This document shows positions 11,963 to 22,910 of a DNA stretch of 64,000 bases, one piece after another. The stretch is from a bacterium (lineage in GTDB: Bacteria; Patescibacteria; JAEDAM01; Absconditabacterales; Absconditicoccaceae), in the NCBI GenBank assembly GCA_017453665.1, contig JAFTEM010000014.1, positions 62,001-126,000 of the forward strand. The letters are read 5' to 3'. Position 1 is the stretch's first letter, and the number at the start of each line of letters is the position of its first letter. Both the position numbers and the translations under genes were made by a program. The notes under the pieces were generated by a model. The model was given only the letters and a program-made list of their open reading frames with translations. It was not told where the DNA came from and did not search any database.

Positions 11963-12050
11963 CATTAGATAAACTTGAAAGTTCATTCAAAATTACTATT
12001 AATAACTATGAAAAAAATAAAAAGCATTTTTACTTAATATTCATTGTGTT

Positions 12051-14249
12051 TTGGCTAGAAGAAGAAAACGCATTATAAGCACTAAACGTTATAACATAAA
12101 TAGAAATCATGTATGATTCTGACTTATTATTCTAGGAATCCTCTATTTCTTTTCTAGAGCTATGGCCGAAGGATCTCCTATTTTTGAATTCTTCACTAAA
12201 TATAGTAAAATCGCTTTCTGAGAAAAATGACTAATCTTTTTCTTTTGATTTTGCATATTCACATGATTATTAATTCTTTTTAAAGGACATTTGGCAAGAT
12301 TCTTAATGAAATACTTTTTTTCATTATTAATGGTAGTCTCTGCTGAACTTAACATTTATACACGGGAACCAACAGTACCAATTAAATGGTTAGAAAACTG
12401 ATGATATTTTTCTTGGCCATTAATTTGGGTACTTCAAAAAGGGTTAGAAAACGAAAGCTGAAGTTATATCACAGCTATTAAAGCAATAGTTGCTATCCTT
12501 CTTATTCTTTTAATAGGATATCTACTTTACGTTTTTAATGTACGTCTACCTAAAATTCCTAAATTCAGCATAGAAGAAGCCCCTAAGCCAAAAGAGAAAA
12601 AGTCTGAAAAATCTGAAAGACCAACAGTAACTATTACAAGACCTGAAGTCTCTACGGAAGAAATCAGAGAAAAAATTTCTCAAGCAACCTGAAAAGTTGT
12701 AAAAGCATGAACAACTTGATGATCATTAATTAAAGACCTCCTTAAAACGAAGGTCGAAGAAAAAATAGAAGAAAAGAAACCTAAAACAATTATCCATTTT
12801 TCTTGAGATAAACCAACCTTCCCTATCAATGCATTAGGTTCTAATCTTGCTAATCAACAAACAATCGACGAAAGCTTTCTAATAGAAAAAGCAAAATCGC
12901 TCCAAACAAAACTTTCAGAATTCTGAGTACCAATAACAATAGAAGGTTTCGATATATGACCATCTATTGTACAAATCAAAATCAAACCAGCAGAATGAAT
13001 CAAAATTGCTGCTATTGAAAACCTGGCAAACGATATCAAGCTCTCATTAAAATCAAAATCACTTAGAATCATAGCCCCTATTCCATGAACAGATTTAGTA
13101 GGAATTCAAATTCCTAATCCTAAACCAAACATGGTAAAACTATGAGACGTTATCAATACCATGGAATTTAATGAAGGTATGAAAAAAGAAAGTACAACAT
13201 TAGCCCTCTGAAAAGGTATTGACGGGACAATCCAAGTAAAATCATTAGAAGGAATGCCTCATCTTCTTATTGCTTGAGCAACAGGAAGCTGAAAATCTGT
13301 AGGAGTAAACGATTTTATTATTTCGCTAATGTTCCAAAATACACCTAACGAATTAAAATTCTTGATGGTAGATCCAAAGCAAGTAGAACTAGAAATGTAT
13401 TCATGACTTCCATACCTTCTAGCTCCTATTGTTTATGACTCATGAAAGGCGATAAAACTCCTTCAATGGACAGTAGAAGAAATGGAAAAAAGATATACAG
13501 CACTTAAAGAGGAAAGAGTAAAAAAAATTTCTGAATATAACGAAAAAATGGAAGCCGAAGGCAAAGACAAAATGTATCGCATCGTCTTCATTATTGATGA
13601 AATGGCAGACATGATGTTGTCATCTTCTGCTAACAGAAAAGAAGTAGAAAATTGTATCAATCGTCTCGCTGCAAAAGCTAGAGCTGTAGGAATCCATTTA
13701 ATCCTAGCCACACAAAGGCCATCAGTAAATGTTATCACAGGACTTATCAAAGCAAATATTCCTACAAGAATTGCTTTCTGAGTAGTATCAGAAGTCGATT
13801 CTAGAACAATTCTTTGACGTAAAGGAGCTGAAGACTTAGTGGGTAAATGAGATATGTTATATATGGATCCATCAACTAAATTTCCTATCAGAATTCAAGC
13901 ACCATTTGTTTCTACAGAAGAAATAGACAGCGTCGTATCTCAATTAAGAAATAAATATATGAAATGACTTTCTGAAGACGATATTTATAACCAAGAAATT
14001 GTAACAGCCCTAGAAAGTAAATTAGAAACATGAAGAAGTTCTTTTGGTTGATGAGATGCTTGAGATGATGAAGACTTAGTAAACCAAGCAATTAGTATTA
14101 TTGCCGAAACAAGAAAAGCCTCAGCTACACTCTTACAAAGGAAACTCAATGTTTGATTCGCTAGAGCCGCAAGAATTATGGATATCCTAGAAGAAAGAGG
14201 TATTATTGGACCAGCTGATTGAGCAAAACCTAGAGATATCTTTATTTAG
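12051..14249 (+). CDS. ftsK: DNA translocase FtsK/SpoIIIE, 732 aa
   Basis: A hexameric motor that pumps chromosome DNA at the division septum. The N-terminus has a basic start (LARRRKR), then membrane helices (first around [16 protein letters not shown]). A Lys/Glu/Pro-rich linker leads to the motor: Walker A AGATGSGKS at about residues 407-416 (two glycines are TGA), the Fts[11 protein letters not shown] segment, Walker [32 protein letters not shown] and SRTILGRKGAEDL. The C-terminus is a winged-helix gamma-type domain ([19 protein letters not shown]). The start is uncertain: the only in-frame start that keeps the first membrane helix is TTG 12051; the next in-frame ATG, 12162, would remove it. 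Stop TAG 14247-14249, 31 bases before aspS. Confidence 0.93.
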
Positions 14250-14280
14250 AAAATAGCTTTTTAATATTTGTATATATCGC

Positions 14281-16086
14281 ATGCTACGCACACACACTTG
14301 TTGAGAACTTAATAGTTCTCATCTATGAGAAACCGTTACCCTAACTGGTTGGGTGAATAAAGCAAGAAATCTTTGAGGTATGACATTTATCGACCTAAGA
14401 GATAGATATTGAATCACTCAAGTTACATTCGATCCTTCAAAAGCATGATTTGAATTACCTGAAATAAAAGCAGAATACGTACTTCGTATAACCTGAAAAG
14501 TAATATCAAGACCTGAAAATATGATTAATAAAGACATGGCAACTTGAGAAATAGAAATAGAGCCAACAACAATCGAAGTACTTTCAAGCTGTGCAGAACT
14601 TCCTTTCTCAATCGATCATGAAAACGCTGTTTGAGAAGATTTAAGACTCGAATATCGTTATCTTGATCTTAGAAGAAAAACAATGAAAGAAAACGTTATT
14701 ATGAGACATAAACTCTTTTTGGAGACAATGAATTTCTTTGACTGAAAAGGATTTCTCCACTTAGAAACTCCTACCTTTATGAAAAACACACCAGAAGGTT
14801 CGAGAGAATTTGTTGTTCCTGCAAGATTTGAACCAGGAAAATTCTTTGTACTTCCACAATCACCACAACAGCATAAACAAATGTTAATGGTTGCAGGATT
14901 CGATAAATATTATCAAATGGCTAGATGCTACAGAGACGAAGACCCTAGATGAGATCGTCAACCAGAATTCACTCAAGTCGATTTCGAACTCTCTTTCGTT
15001 GAGCAACAAGACATCTTAGATTTAGTAGAAGAATATTTTCTTCACATAACTAAAAAATACTATCCACAAAAAACAATAAAACAAGAACCATTCCCTGTTC
15101 TAACACGGGAAGAAAGTATGAATAAATACGGAATCGATAAACCAGAACTCAGAGTAAAAAATATGGAATTCGTAGAATTTACTGATTGGGCTAAAGCAAC
15201 TGAGTTTTCTTTATTTAAAGAAGCAAACACAGTTAAAGCTATTGTCCTACCTAAAGCATTAGGAAGATCAGAAGTAGAAAAAAAATACGAATGCTATATT
15301 AAAAGTTATTGATCTAAAGCTCTTCCACGGCTTGCATTTACTCAAGAATGAGTAAAAGGAAGTATTGCTAAATTCTGTGATGAAAAAGCAATTGAAGAAC
15401 TAAAAAAAATCGCCAACATTACTTCAGATGATGTAACAATACTTTTCCAAGCTGATGAACGAGAAAAATGTTGTACCCTTCTCTGAATGTTAAGATTACA
15501 AGCTATTAAAGAATTAAACCTTCTAGAAGAAAAAGAAAATGAATTAGGATTCTCTTTTGTCGTTGATATGCCACTATTTGAAGTTTGAGATGATGGAAGT
15601 TTAGGGTCGACACACCATCCATTCACAAAACCTAAAGATGAAGATATTCCATTTGTTAAAGAACTCTGAAAGAAACTCTCAGAATGAGGAAAAATGACAG
15701 AAGAAGAAAGAGAAAGACTATTAAAAGTAAAATCAGATTCTTATGATATCACCTTAAATGGATATGAACTTTGAGGTTGAAGTATTAGAATCCATGATAG
15801 AGAGCTTCAACACGCTATCTTTGCAATCCTTTGATTAAACGAAGAACAAATCCAAGTAAGATTTGGACACCTATTGAAGTGTTTCAAATACGGAGTACCT
15901 CCTCATGGAGGATGTGCATTTGGCTTCGACAGAATCATTATGCTTTATCAAAACATGGAGAATATTCGTGAAGTAATTATCTTCCCTAAAAATCAGAAAT
16001 ATAGAGATGTAATGCTTAATGCTCCTAGTGAAATCGATGATGACTTATTACACTCTTTATGAATCGATATTATGAAAGAAGAATAG
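14281..16086 (+). CDS. aspS: Aspartyl-tRNA synthetase, 601 aa
   Basis: Class II synthetase charging tRNA-Asp. The N-terminal OB-fold anticodon-binding domain ([23 protein letters not shown]) is followed by the catalytic core: EYRYLDLRR, the motif 2 region [18 protein letters not shown], and motif 3 [17 protein letters not shown] near the C-terminus, with the bacterial GAD insertion between motifs 2 and 3. Length is normal for the bacterial type. TGA codons stand at conserved glycines. Starts at ATG 14281, ends at TAG 16084-16086. CGG at LPRLAF and CGA in ADEREKC would be Trp under the revised code proposed here; neither position is decisive. An intrinsic terminator follows. Confidence 0.96.
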
Positions 16087-16118
16087 AATCTACTCAAAAT
16101 TAGAAACTTCAAAAACAG

Positions 16119-16141
16119 AAAGGGCGAGAAACGCTCTTTTT
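16119..16141 (+). terminator. Intrinsic terminator behind aspS
   Basis: AAAGGGCG / CGCTCTTT stem of 8 bp with one G-U pair on this strand, a five-base loop and a T-run. It begins 33 bases after the aspS stop. Confidence 0.8.
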
Positions 16142-16213
16142 GTTCATAAATTAAATTATAGAGAATTTTTCTTGCTATTTAATAACAAAGTGAAAAAGAA
16201 AAATGATCTATAT

Positions 16214-16903
16214 TTAACCTCAATACCTAGAAAATATAGAAGAGTTTCCTTCAACTCTTCCTATGATTTTACTCACTCTTATTTTTTTCAAAACAGTTTC
16301 TCAATTCCCATTTAATTGTGTATTATACACATTCAATTCTTTATAACTAAATGACTGATTTTGCTTAAAAAGAATTCATTTCCACAAATTTAATCAAGGA
16401 ACTTTATCTCACAGAAACACTGAAGATCAAGTTCTCTTAAAAACATAAGAAATATCAGCTCAAGCTTTCCATTCATAGAACTTCTTTCAAACAACCTCTA
16501 TATATTTGCCCAATTTATCCTCTTTCAACTCTTTAATATCAATCATTCAAAGATCTTTTATCAAAAGCACATCAGAAAATTTTATTTCATCCCAATTAGT
16601 TGGAATAAATACCTCCTCTTTATCTTCCTCATGTTCTTCATTATCTTGGAGAACTTTGTCTTTCTTATCCCTTTTAACACTTTTTCTTCCTCCTTTTTTT
16701 AAAAGAGCTGCAAGTTCCTCACTAGTTCTTACTTTTGGAGGTCTTCATCTTCTTTTTGGCATTTCTTTTTGTTCTTCAGTTTTATTTTCTGAAGAATCTG
16801 ATGAAGATAATGCTACTGCTAATCTCGCTTGAATCTCAGCTTTAGATGGTCTTCATCTTTTTCTCTTAGGTAGTTGTTCAAATCCATCGTTTCTCTCCTT
16901 CAT
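16214..16903 (-). CDS. AT-hook DNA-binding protein, 229 aa
   Basis: Two AT-hook-like cores with flanking basic residues are present near the N-terminus: KRKRGRPSK (about residues 13-21) and KRRGRPPK (about 50-57). They are separated by a Ser/Glu-rich segment. The AT-hook inserts Arg-Gly-Arg-Pro into the minor groove of AT-rich DNA, fitting this genome. A Lys/Glu-rich linker leads to a C-terminal domain of about 120 residues (from VFIPTNWDEIKFSDVLLIKDLG) that I do not recognise and that may mediate protein contacts. The gene starts at ATG 16901-16903 and ends at TAA 16214-16216. The role is probably nucleoid organisation or transcription control; that is inference from the hooks. Confidence 0.7.
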
Positions 16904-17189
16904 ATCTAAAGTAATTAGAAGATAAATCAATACAACTATAGGAATATTACCTATCTTATCAAGAAAGAAAAAAATAAAAATTTTATTCAAAATATTAAAA
17001 AATTTAAACAAAATTAATAAATGATAAAATCGATAACAATCCCTTTTGAAATAGCCCTACCACATCCAAAAATCATAAAAATTTTTCTTGATTCAAAAGA
17101 TAGGGAACAAAAAAAGCATCTCTCACATCCCCTATCTATTACAACATATAGTTATTCATTAAAACCTCCCGAATATATAACTCTATCTA

Positions 17190-18152
17190 CTATTTCACAT
17201 CAAAAACAAACAAATCTTTATATTCACTAGAACCAGCAACTGATAATGTAAAATAATATTGATTATTTTCTCATATAACGCTCTCCATAAAGTCAGGAGT
17301 AACTTTAAAATTTTCCAAATTCTGTTTGCTAATCGCAGTAATAGTAAACATTTCTCTATATCAATTTATTCAAGTTCTATTCTCTTCATTTTCATCCCCT
17401 TTTATTAAAAAGATTATTTCAGAATGAGGATAACCATTTTCATCAGTATCTATTTCACGAATCAATCATCAATCAAATACCTCTCACAACCTCAAAGCAA
17501 TTCAACGATAATTATCAAAATACAAAATATTTTTTCATGCTAAATATGTTGTTTGTATTCTATCTCATAGAACAACATTCCCTATAAATCCATAAAATTC
17601 TTCCAAATTTGGATATGCACTTCCTATTCATGAAACATTAAAATCCATATCAGCATGAAGTTGATCTATTGTTTCTCATTGATCTTGAAAAGATGAACTA
17701 CTAAAAACTAATCAATCAAGACTAATATTACAATAAACTGAAGACTCATCAGAAACTCCTTTAAATCAATAAGTATTTATAAATATTTTTTCTTCATTCC
17801 ACTCAATTTTAGAATTACTTGGTAAGATTTCCTTCAAATCTTCTTCACAAATTTGTTTAAGTTCATCTACACTAAGTAGTGCATCATCCTTAAGCATTAA
17901 AACATTAGAAACTCCTTCATCCTCAATTAATTCTCAATCTTTATACTCTTGAACATCAATCACATTTCCTCCTTCATCATAAGTTGTCCAATATCATTCT
18001 TTCATTCAGTTAACATAAATTCATTGTTCTCTTATTGCTCAATTGTCATAATAAGAAACGAAATCCTCAGCAGATTTCTCAACCGTTCCATTACATCCAG
18101 CTAAGAGTAATCATCCAACTAACAAAGTGGTTAAAAGTCAGAATTTTTTCAT
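17190..18152 (-). CDS. Lipoprotein, 320 aa
   Basis: The N-terminus is a lipoprotein signal: short basic start, hydrophobic LLTTLLVGGLLLAGC with lipobox LAGC, so Cys at about residue 22 would be lipidated and the mature protein anchored outside the membrane. The mature part (about 300 aa) is rich in acidic and aromatic residues with no recognised domain. Many glycines are TGA. Starts at ATG 18150-18152, ends at TAG 17190-17192. The 286 bases between it and the AT-hook gene hold nothing I can support; a short ORF there on the plus strand overlaps this gene and has no gene-like features. An Lgt-like protein occurs elsewhere in the window (37240-38013). Confidence 0.75.
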
Positions 18153-18357
18153 TATTAATCGATAAACTAGATAAAAGATAACATAATTAATACTATTTTT
18201 ATGAATAATTTAAAGTAAAAATTTAACACAAGTGTTCGAAAGAAAAAAATATATAAGATTTTGATTTCAAACTTCTATATAAACAAAAGAAAAAGGCTTA
18301 CCATAAGAGGTAAACCATCGAATTAAACGTATTTCAAAGCAAAATTTCAATCAAATT

Positions 18358-18428
18358 CAGGGAAGGAGAGGATCGAACTCCCGACAACGGTTCCGAAGAC
18401 CGATGTGTTACCACTACACCACTCCCCC
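18358..18428 (-). tRNA. tRNA with anticodon UCG, best read as tRNA-Trp(UCG)
   Basis: A complete cloverleaf is visible: 7-bp acceptor (G1-U72 and G5-U68 wobbles), D-arm GTGT/ACAC, anticodon loop CTTCGGA giving UCG, T-arm with TTCGATC loop, discriminator G73. UCG would normally mean arginine. However, from CGGTCT through GGGAGTTCGA to CCCTG the body closely follows bacterial tRNA-Trp (E. coli: CGGTCTCCAAAACCG, GGGAGTTCGA, ending CCCTG). G73 is the major identity element for TrpRS. Since CGA occurs at conserved Trp positions in several proteins of this window, this tRNA most likely inserts Trp at CGA and, by wobble, CGG. The 27-43 pair is a T-T mismatch. Confidence 0.9.
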
Positions 18429-18430
18429 AT

Positions 18431-18757
18431 ATTAGTCTAATAAGCCTGGTTCTGTAACTAGATACAATTTATCTAAGTTCATCTATAATAAACTTTTGCA
18501 CTTCCATCTCAAAGATGATAAGCTTGCACTCGCCACGGTTTGCCCCTCATTAAGTCATCAACTTAATTGAGTAGAGGTATGTAATCAAAAGACAACAACC
18601 CTCATATTTCACCTTTCTCTTGAAAAACTTCAAGATAGTATAATCTCTGTGGCACTTTCGTTTGCCCATAAAAGGGATCCAGCCTCCGTTAGAGGATAAC
18701 GTTTTTTGAGTGCCAGGACTTTCCTCACTTATTGCTAAGCGTAGTATCTAGACTAAC
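18431..18757 (-). ncRNA. rnpB: RNase P RNA
   Basis: The minus strand carries the conserved landmarks of bacterial RNase P RNA in order: GAGGAAAGTCC near the 5' end, the CACAGAGA segment, AGGTGAAA, GGGGCAAACCGTGGCGAGTGCAAG, and near the 3' end TACAGAACCAGGCTTATTAGAC. The terminal TTAGTC/GACTAA pairing (P1) fixes the ends at about 18757 and 18431. It is the catalytic RNA that trims tRNA 5' leaders. It lies directly upstream of the tRNA gene on the same strand, so the two may share a transcript. Confidence 0.95.
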
Positions 18758-18873
18758 AAAACCAATATATAATAAAATAGGCTTTTAATTCAATTGAAAA
18801 TTTTTAAAAGAATATCTAATACGAACAACAAAATAATCTAATGAATATTTATTCACTAACTTCTCGATAATCT

Positions 18874-19623
18874 ATGTTAGTAGCATGTAATAAACCAACC
18901 TGAATTTCTAGTTTTGATGTTGTAAAGATTATAAGGACACATTTTCAAGATAAAGTTGGTCACAGCTGAACTCTAGACCCTATGGCAAGTTGACTCATGA
19001 TTCTCTGAGTATGAAAATGAACAAAAGAATTAACAAGTCTTATTTGACTCGATAAATCATACGAAACAACTATAGATTTTTCTTTATTAACAGACACTCG
19101 AGATGCTAACTTCCGAGAGAAAGAAGAAAGATTTGAACGAACAAAACAAGGTCTACAAAAAGATTGAAAAATCATTTCTATTCCAAGCCTAGAACAAATA
19201 AAAACAATTTTAGATACAATTCTTTACCAAGAAAACAAAGAAGTTCTTCTCCCTCTCCCAACTTTCAGCGCAAAAAAACAAAACTGAAGAAGACTTTATA
19301 AAGATGCAAGAAAATGAAAAGCAGAAATCCAAGAAAAAGCAATGAAAATATATAATTATAACATTTTAGATTATAACTTTCCATTATTAAAAATTTCATT
19401 TCAAGTATGATCATGAACCTATATTAGAAGTATCTGATACCGATTAGGACAACAACTTTGAACATGAGGAGCTCTTATTGCTCTAGAAAGAACTTCTATC
19501 TGAAATGCTAAATTATCAGAAATCTGAGAAGAAAATATTGCCAAAGGAAGCATTAAATGAGCCAAAAGGATAATCTATTATAAAGAACAAACACTTGAAG
19601 AAATCATAAGAAAACCATCCTAA
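18874..19623 (+). CDS. truB: tRNA pseudouridine-55 synthase TruB, 249 aa
   Basis: Isomerises U55 of the tRNA T-loop to pseudouridine. Near the N-terminus are CNKPTGISSFDVV and KVGHSGTLDPMASGLMILGVG, where the aspartate of GTLDP is the catalytic residue; the conserved Y-x-T step (KSYETTI) and the later GSGTYIRSI segment are also present. Length is normal for a TruB lacking an extended PUA domain. Starts at ATG 18874, ends at TAA 19621-19623, about 100 bases before yebC on the same strand. Its 5' side faces rnpB. Several glycines of the catalytic motif are TGA. Confidence 0.95.
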
Positions 19624-19721
19624 AAGGTAAAATATTTCCAAAATTCAGAACCTTATAATTGAAAATCAATCAAAAATCCATATATTCCTTTTAACAAATT
19701 TTAGCTATTTTCACTTATCTA

Positions 19722-20474
19722 ATGGGAAGACGACATAGTATTGCTGCAAAAAAAGCTGCTGGAGATGCTAATAAATCAAGAGTATATAGTATCATTTGAA
19801 AAAAAATCCAACTTGCTGCTAAAAACTGAGCTGATCCAAAAATGAATCCTGCTCTAGAAATGGTTTTAGAAAAAGCTCGTTATAACGGATTACCTAAAGA
19901 TGTTATCGAAAGAGCTATCCTCAAATGATCATGACAACTTGAAGGAGAAGAAATGAAAGAAGTATTTTATGAAGGATACTGACCTAATGGTTCTGCGATC
20001 CTCATAAAAGCCGTAACCTCTAACACAAACAGGACATCTCAATCAATCAGAACAGCGCTTTGAAAAGCAGGAGGATCTATGGCTGAAATTGGTGCTGTTT
20101 CTTGGCAATTTAAAGAACAATGACTCATCGTTATCGATTGAAAAGCCGAAATGATTGAAGATAAAGGAAGACAAATCGAAAAAGTCACTCCTTTTGATGC
20201 TGATACTTTAGAAATGGAAGTAATGGAACTTCCAATTGAAGACCTTTCTATTGAAGACTGAACTGCTGAAGTTTACGCCTCTAAAACAGACTTCATCACC
20301 GTAAGAAAATGAATTAGTGATTTATGATATCATATTACAGAAGCCGACATCCACTTTTTTGCAGAGAATGCAGTAACATTAAGTTGAGAAGATAGAGAAA
20401 TCTTCGACCGCATCATTGACTCTCTTAATGAAGATGAAGACGTTGATCAAGTATATCATAATGTTGCCGACTAA
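19722..20474 (+). CDS. YebC/PmpR-family protein, 250 aa
   Basis: The YebC/TACO1 family helps ribosomes through difficult sequences such as proline runs, and some members were described as transcription regulators. Domain I is clear at the N-terminus (AAKKAAGDANKSRVYSIIGKKIQLAAKNGADPKMNP), followed by GLPKDVIERAI and the domain II segment YGPNGSAILIKAVTSNTNRT. The fourth codon, CGA 19731-19733, aligns with the almost invariant Trp of the family's SKWANIKHRK start, one of the best indications that CGA means Trp. Starts at ATG 19722, ends at TAA 20472-20474, with an intrinsic terminator behind it. Confidence 0.95.
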
Positions 20475-20494
20475 AAACGATTCTTAATATCGAA

Positions 20495-20527
20495 AAAATC
20501 TTAGATGGAAAATCTAAGATTTTTTTA
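20495..20527 (+). terminator. Intrinsic terminator behind yebC
   Basis: AATCTTAGAT / ATCTAAGATT 10-bp stem, short loop and a seven-T run, 20 bases after the yebC stop. The A-tract on the other side may allow use by the convergent gene at 20568. Confidence 0.9.
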
Positions 20528-20567
20528 TTCCTTTACCTTAAAAAGCATAAAAAATTCCTATCCTAAT

Positions 20568-21314
20568 TTAAAGCGTTCAAATTCTCAATATCGTATTATT
20601 ATGCATTATTAAGTTCTCTCATTGAGCATAGCGATAAAACAACTCAATCAACTCATTTTTATATTGTTCAAAACATTCATCTCATTCTTTAGGAGCATAA
20701 GAAGCAGAAAAATTTAATCAAAGAAATGCCTCCAATGAAACATTATAATTATTAGAAAAAATGGCTTTATTATAACAAGAAAAGAATTCTCTAAATATCT
20801 GCTCATTATTCGAGAGTCCCCCACTCGATCCCTGATATAATGGACAATACTTTTTACTTAATTGATCTATTCTCTGTATTATTTCTGAATGATAATCACC
20901 ATTATTGTAAAAGATTGCTACCTCAGCAGATTCTTTTAAAACTCTTTTTGCTTCAGTTCTAAATAATTCTAAATCAAATCGATGAAAAGCTTGTCAAACC
21001 ACAATCAAATCCATGGAATTTGATTCTAAATTCATATGTTCTGCTTTAGCTACAATAGGATTAAATTGCTTATTATTTCAAAATTGAAGAATCGCTTGGT
21101 TCAACATTTCCACATTAGGATCTATCGCATATACTGTTCTTCATCTCTCTAAAAATAATTTGCTCAATATTCCTGTTCACGCTCAAACATCAGCCACACA
21201 TGTAATTGGTATTGTTCACGATTTTAAAACATAATCTATAGCCTCCTCTGAATAAGAGGGCCTATATTGAGCATATCTCAAACTCAATCCATCAAACTTA
21301 GTTAAAATACTCAT
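20568..21314 (-). CDS. Class I SAM-dependent methyltransferase, 248 aa
   Basis: UbiE/Methyltransf_11-like enzyme: motif I VADVGAGTGILSK around residues 40-52, acidic motif VYAIDPN, then SMDLIVVGQAFH[CGA]FD around 100-115. In this family the last motif is typically QAFHWFD, so the CGA codon at 20979-20981 again falls on a Trp. The N-terminus (FDGLSLRYAQYRPSYSEEAI) is typical of these stand-alone methyltransferases. The substrate is unknown. Starts at ATG 21312-21314, ends at TAA 20568-20570. Confidence 0.85.
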
Positions 21315-21376
21315 TCATCTTAGTTTTGATAAAAATTCATCAGAAATCAAAGTATAAACAGCTCCTTATTCTATAT

Positions 21377-22771
21377 CTAAATTTTCCCATAAGAAAAATC
21401 TTTATAATAATCCCCTTTTTTATCTTTCTGAAAACCTTTATTCTCAGCAAAAACATCATAAATATTTTGCGCTATTTTTAAAGGAAGATGAACTCTATCA
21501 TTTTGACGTGATGGAAATTCCTTTGAAAAATTTTTAGCATAATACCATGTCTCTCGATCTGTAAGAATCTGTTTAGTCCATTTATTATTTTCTCAAGATT
21601 GAATAATCACACGCTCAATCCCATATTTTCTCACTAATTTCTCAACGCAACAATATAAAAATCATTCCCGATCAACAGGTTCTGAAAAATGCATATATTC
21701 TTTTCCTATACATCTTCAATATCTATCATTCTTTTCATAAGAAACTCTCTGAATTTGATTAATATAAAGCTCTTTAGCATTTCTAATAGAGAATCAGATA
21801 AGTGCAAGAGGTTCATCACCCCGCATCAAAGCTATTCAAGTTGGAGAATCCATAAATACAACATACGTCTTTCACGATGCATCTTTATAATGAGATTCAT
21901 CACTACGATCTAAACCATAAGCTCAAGATATAATTCTTCATTGTTCATCTTTAAGAGGTTCAACTCATGAAGTTCCCAACTTTGTTTCATTTCACTCTTT
22001 ATCCAAACAATAGGTTCAATAAGTTGCTTCATGTCAAACTCAAGAAGTATTTTCTGAATGGAAAGCTTTCACTGAATAGTCCCCTCATAATCCTAAGCCC
22101 TCTTTATTCATTCCGTCTACATCCGCATCCAACCCTCTTATCAATCTATATTCAGCTAAAACATTAAACAAAAATTTATCAGGCGATTTAAGTTTATCTC
22201 ACTCAACCTTTATTTCATAAAAATCATCTCATACATCCAAATTACGAAATTGTTTATTATTAGTTAATAAAGTAAACAAATAAGCCTGAGAAAAATAAAA
22301 TGAATCACTAGCTTTATACTGGAAACTTTTAAATACTAATGATAAAAACTGCAAAAATTTTGGATGATTCATAGTCTGTTGTCTCCAATCATAATTATCC
22401 CAGAACAACATCCAAATTAATAACGACCCTTCTAAAGGAATTGTTTTATTAATAACCTCATGAACAATCAATTTTGCAATCAAACACTTTTTCTCAACAT
22501 CCAAAGATTCCAAAAATGTAATATCTAATTTACAGTTGTGTTCTTCTAAAATACCGATGAGTTTCAATGCTTGTGTTTTGCTAATACCTCCATATTCTCA
22601 CGAAATATATTGCGTCTTCATATGTTCCTTCATACTCATAACAAAATGAGAACAATCTCTATCTGAACAATATCATTTATATCAAAAGACCTCTGTTCGT
22701 AGTAACTCTTTATCAATCATAGAAGCCTTAGAATATTCTGAAGTTTCATGCGAATAAGGATATTTTCTCAT
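21377..22771 (-). CDS. Hypothetical protein, 464 aa
   Basis: Not recognised. The frame is open from ATG 22769-22771 to TAG 21377-21379 with many TGA codons. It is a soluble-looking protein: the first ~130 residues are helical and Leu-rich; a middle part is rich in Asp/Gly; the C-terminal ~200 residues contain TGIALMRGDEPLALIGFSIR followed by ELYINQIQRVSY and later a Lys-rich tail. That order (strand, FSIR strand, then INQIQ near a helix start) weakly recalls a GNAT-like fold, but no acetyl-CoA loop is convincing. It precedes the methyltransferase gene on the same strand with a 62-base gap. Confidence 0.6.
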
Positions 22772-22910
22772 TACATTAACATGGGAAATAAAGACAAATA
22801 TATAATATAAATAATCACAACATATGTCAATAGAAAATCAACAGAAAACGATATTATAAAGTCTTGAAAAGGAAGCCTAAAACAATAAATTTCCTATTAG
22901 TTTTATTAAT

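Noticed and set aside
17021..17230. Small plus-strand open frame between the AT-hook and lipoprotein genes
   Set aside because: It overlaps the 3' end of the lipoprotein gene on the other strand, has low-complexity composition and no start context or conserved motif.
18358..18428. tRNA read as tRNA-Arg(UCG)
   Set aside because: The anticodon alone suggests Arg, but the body matches tRNA-Trp and CGA codons fall on Trp columns. Arg remains the alternative if the isotype models disagree.
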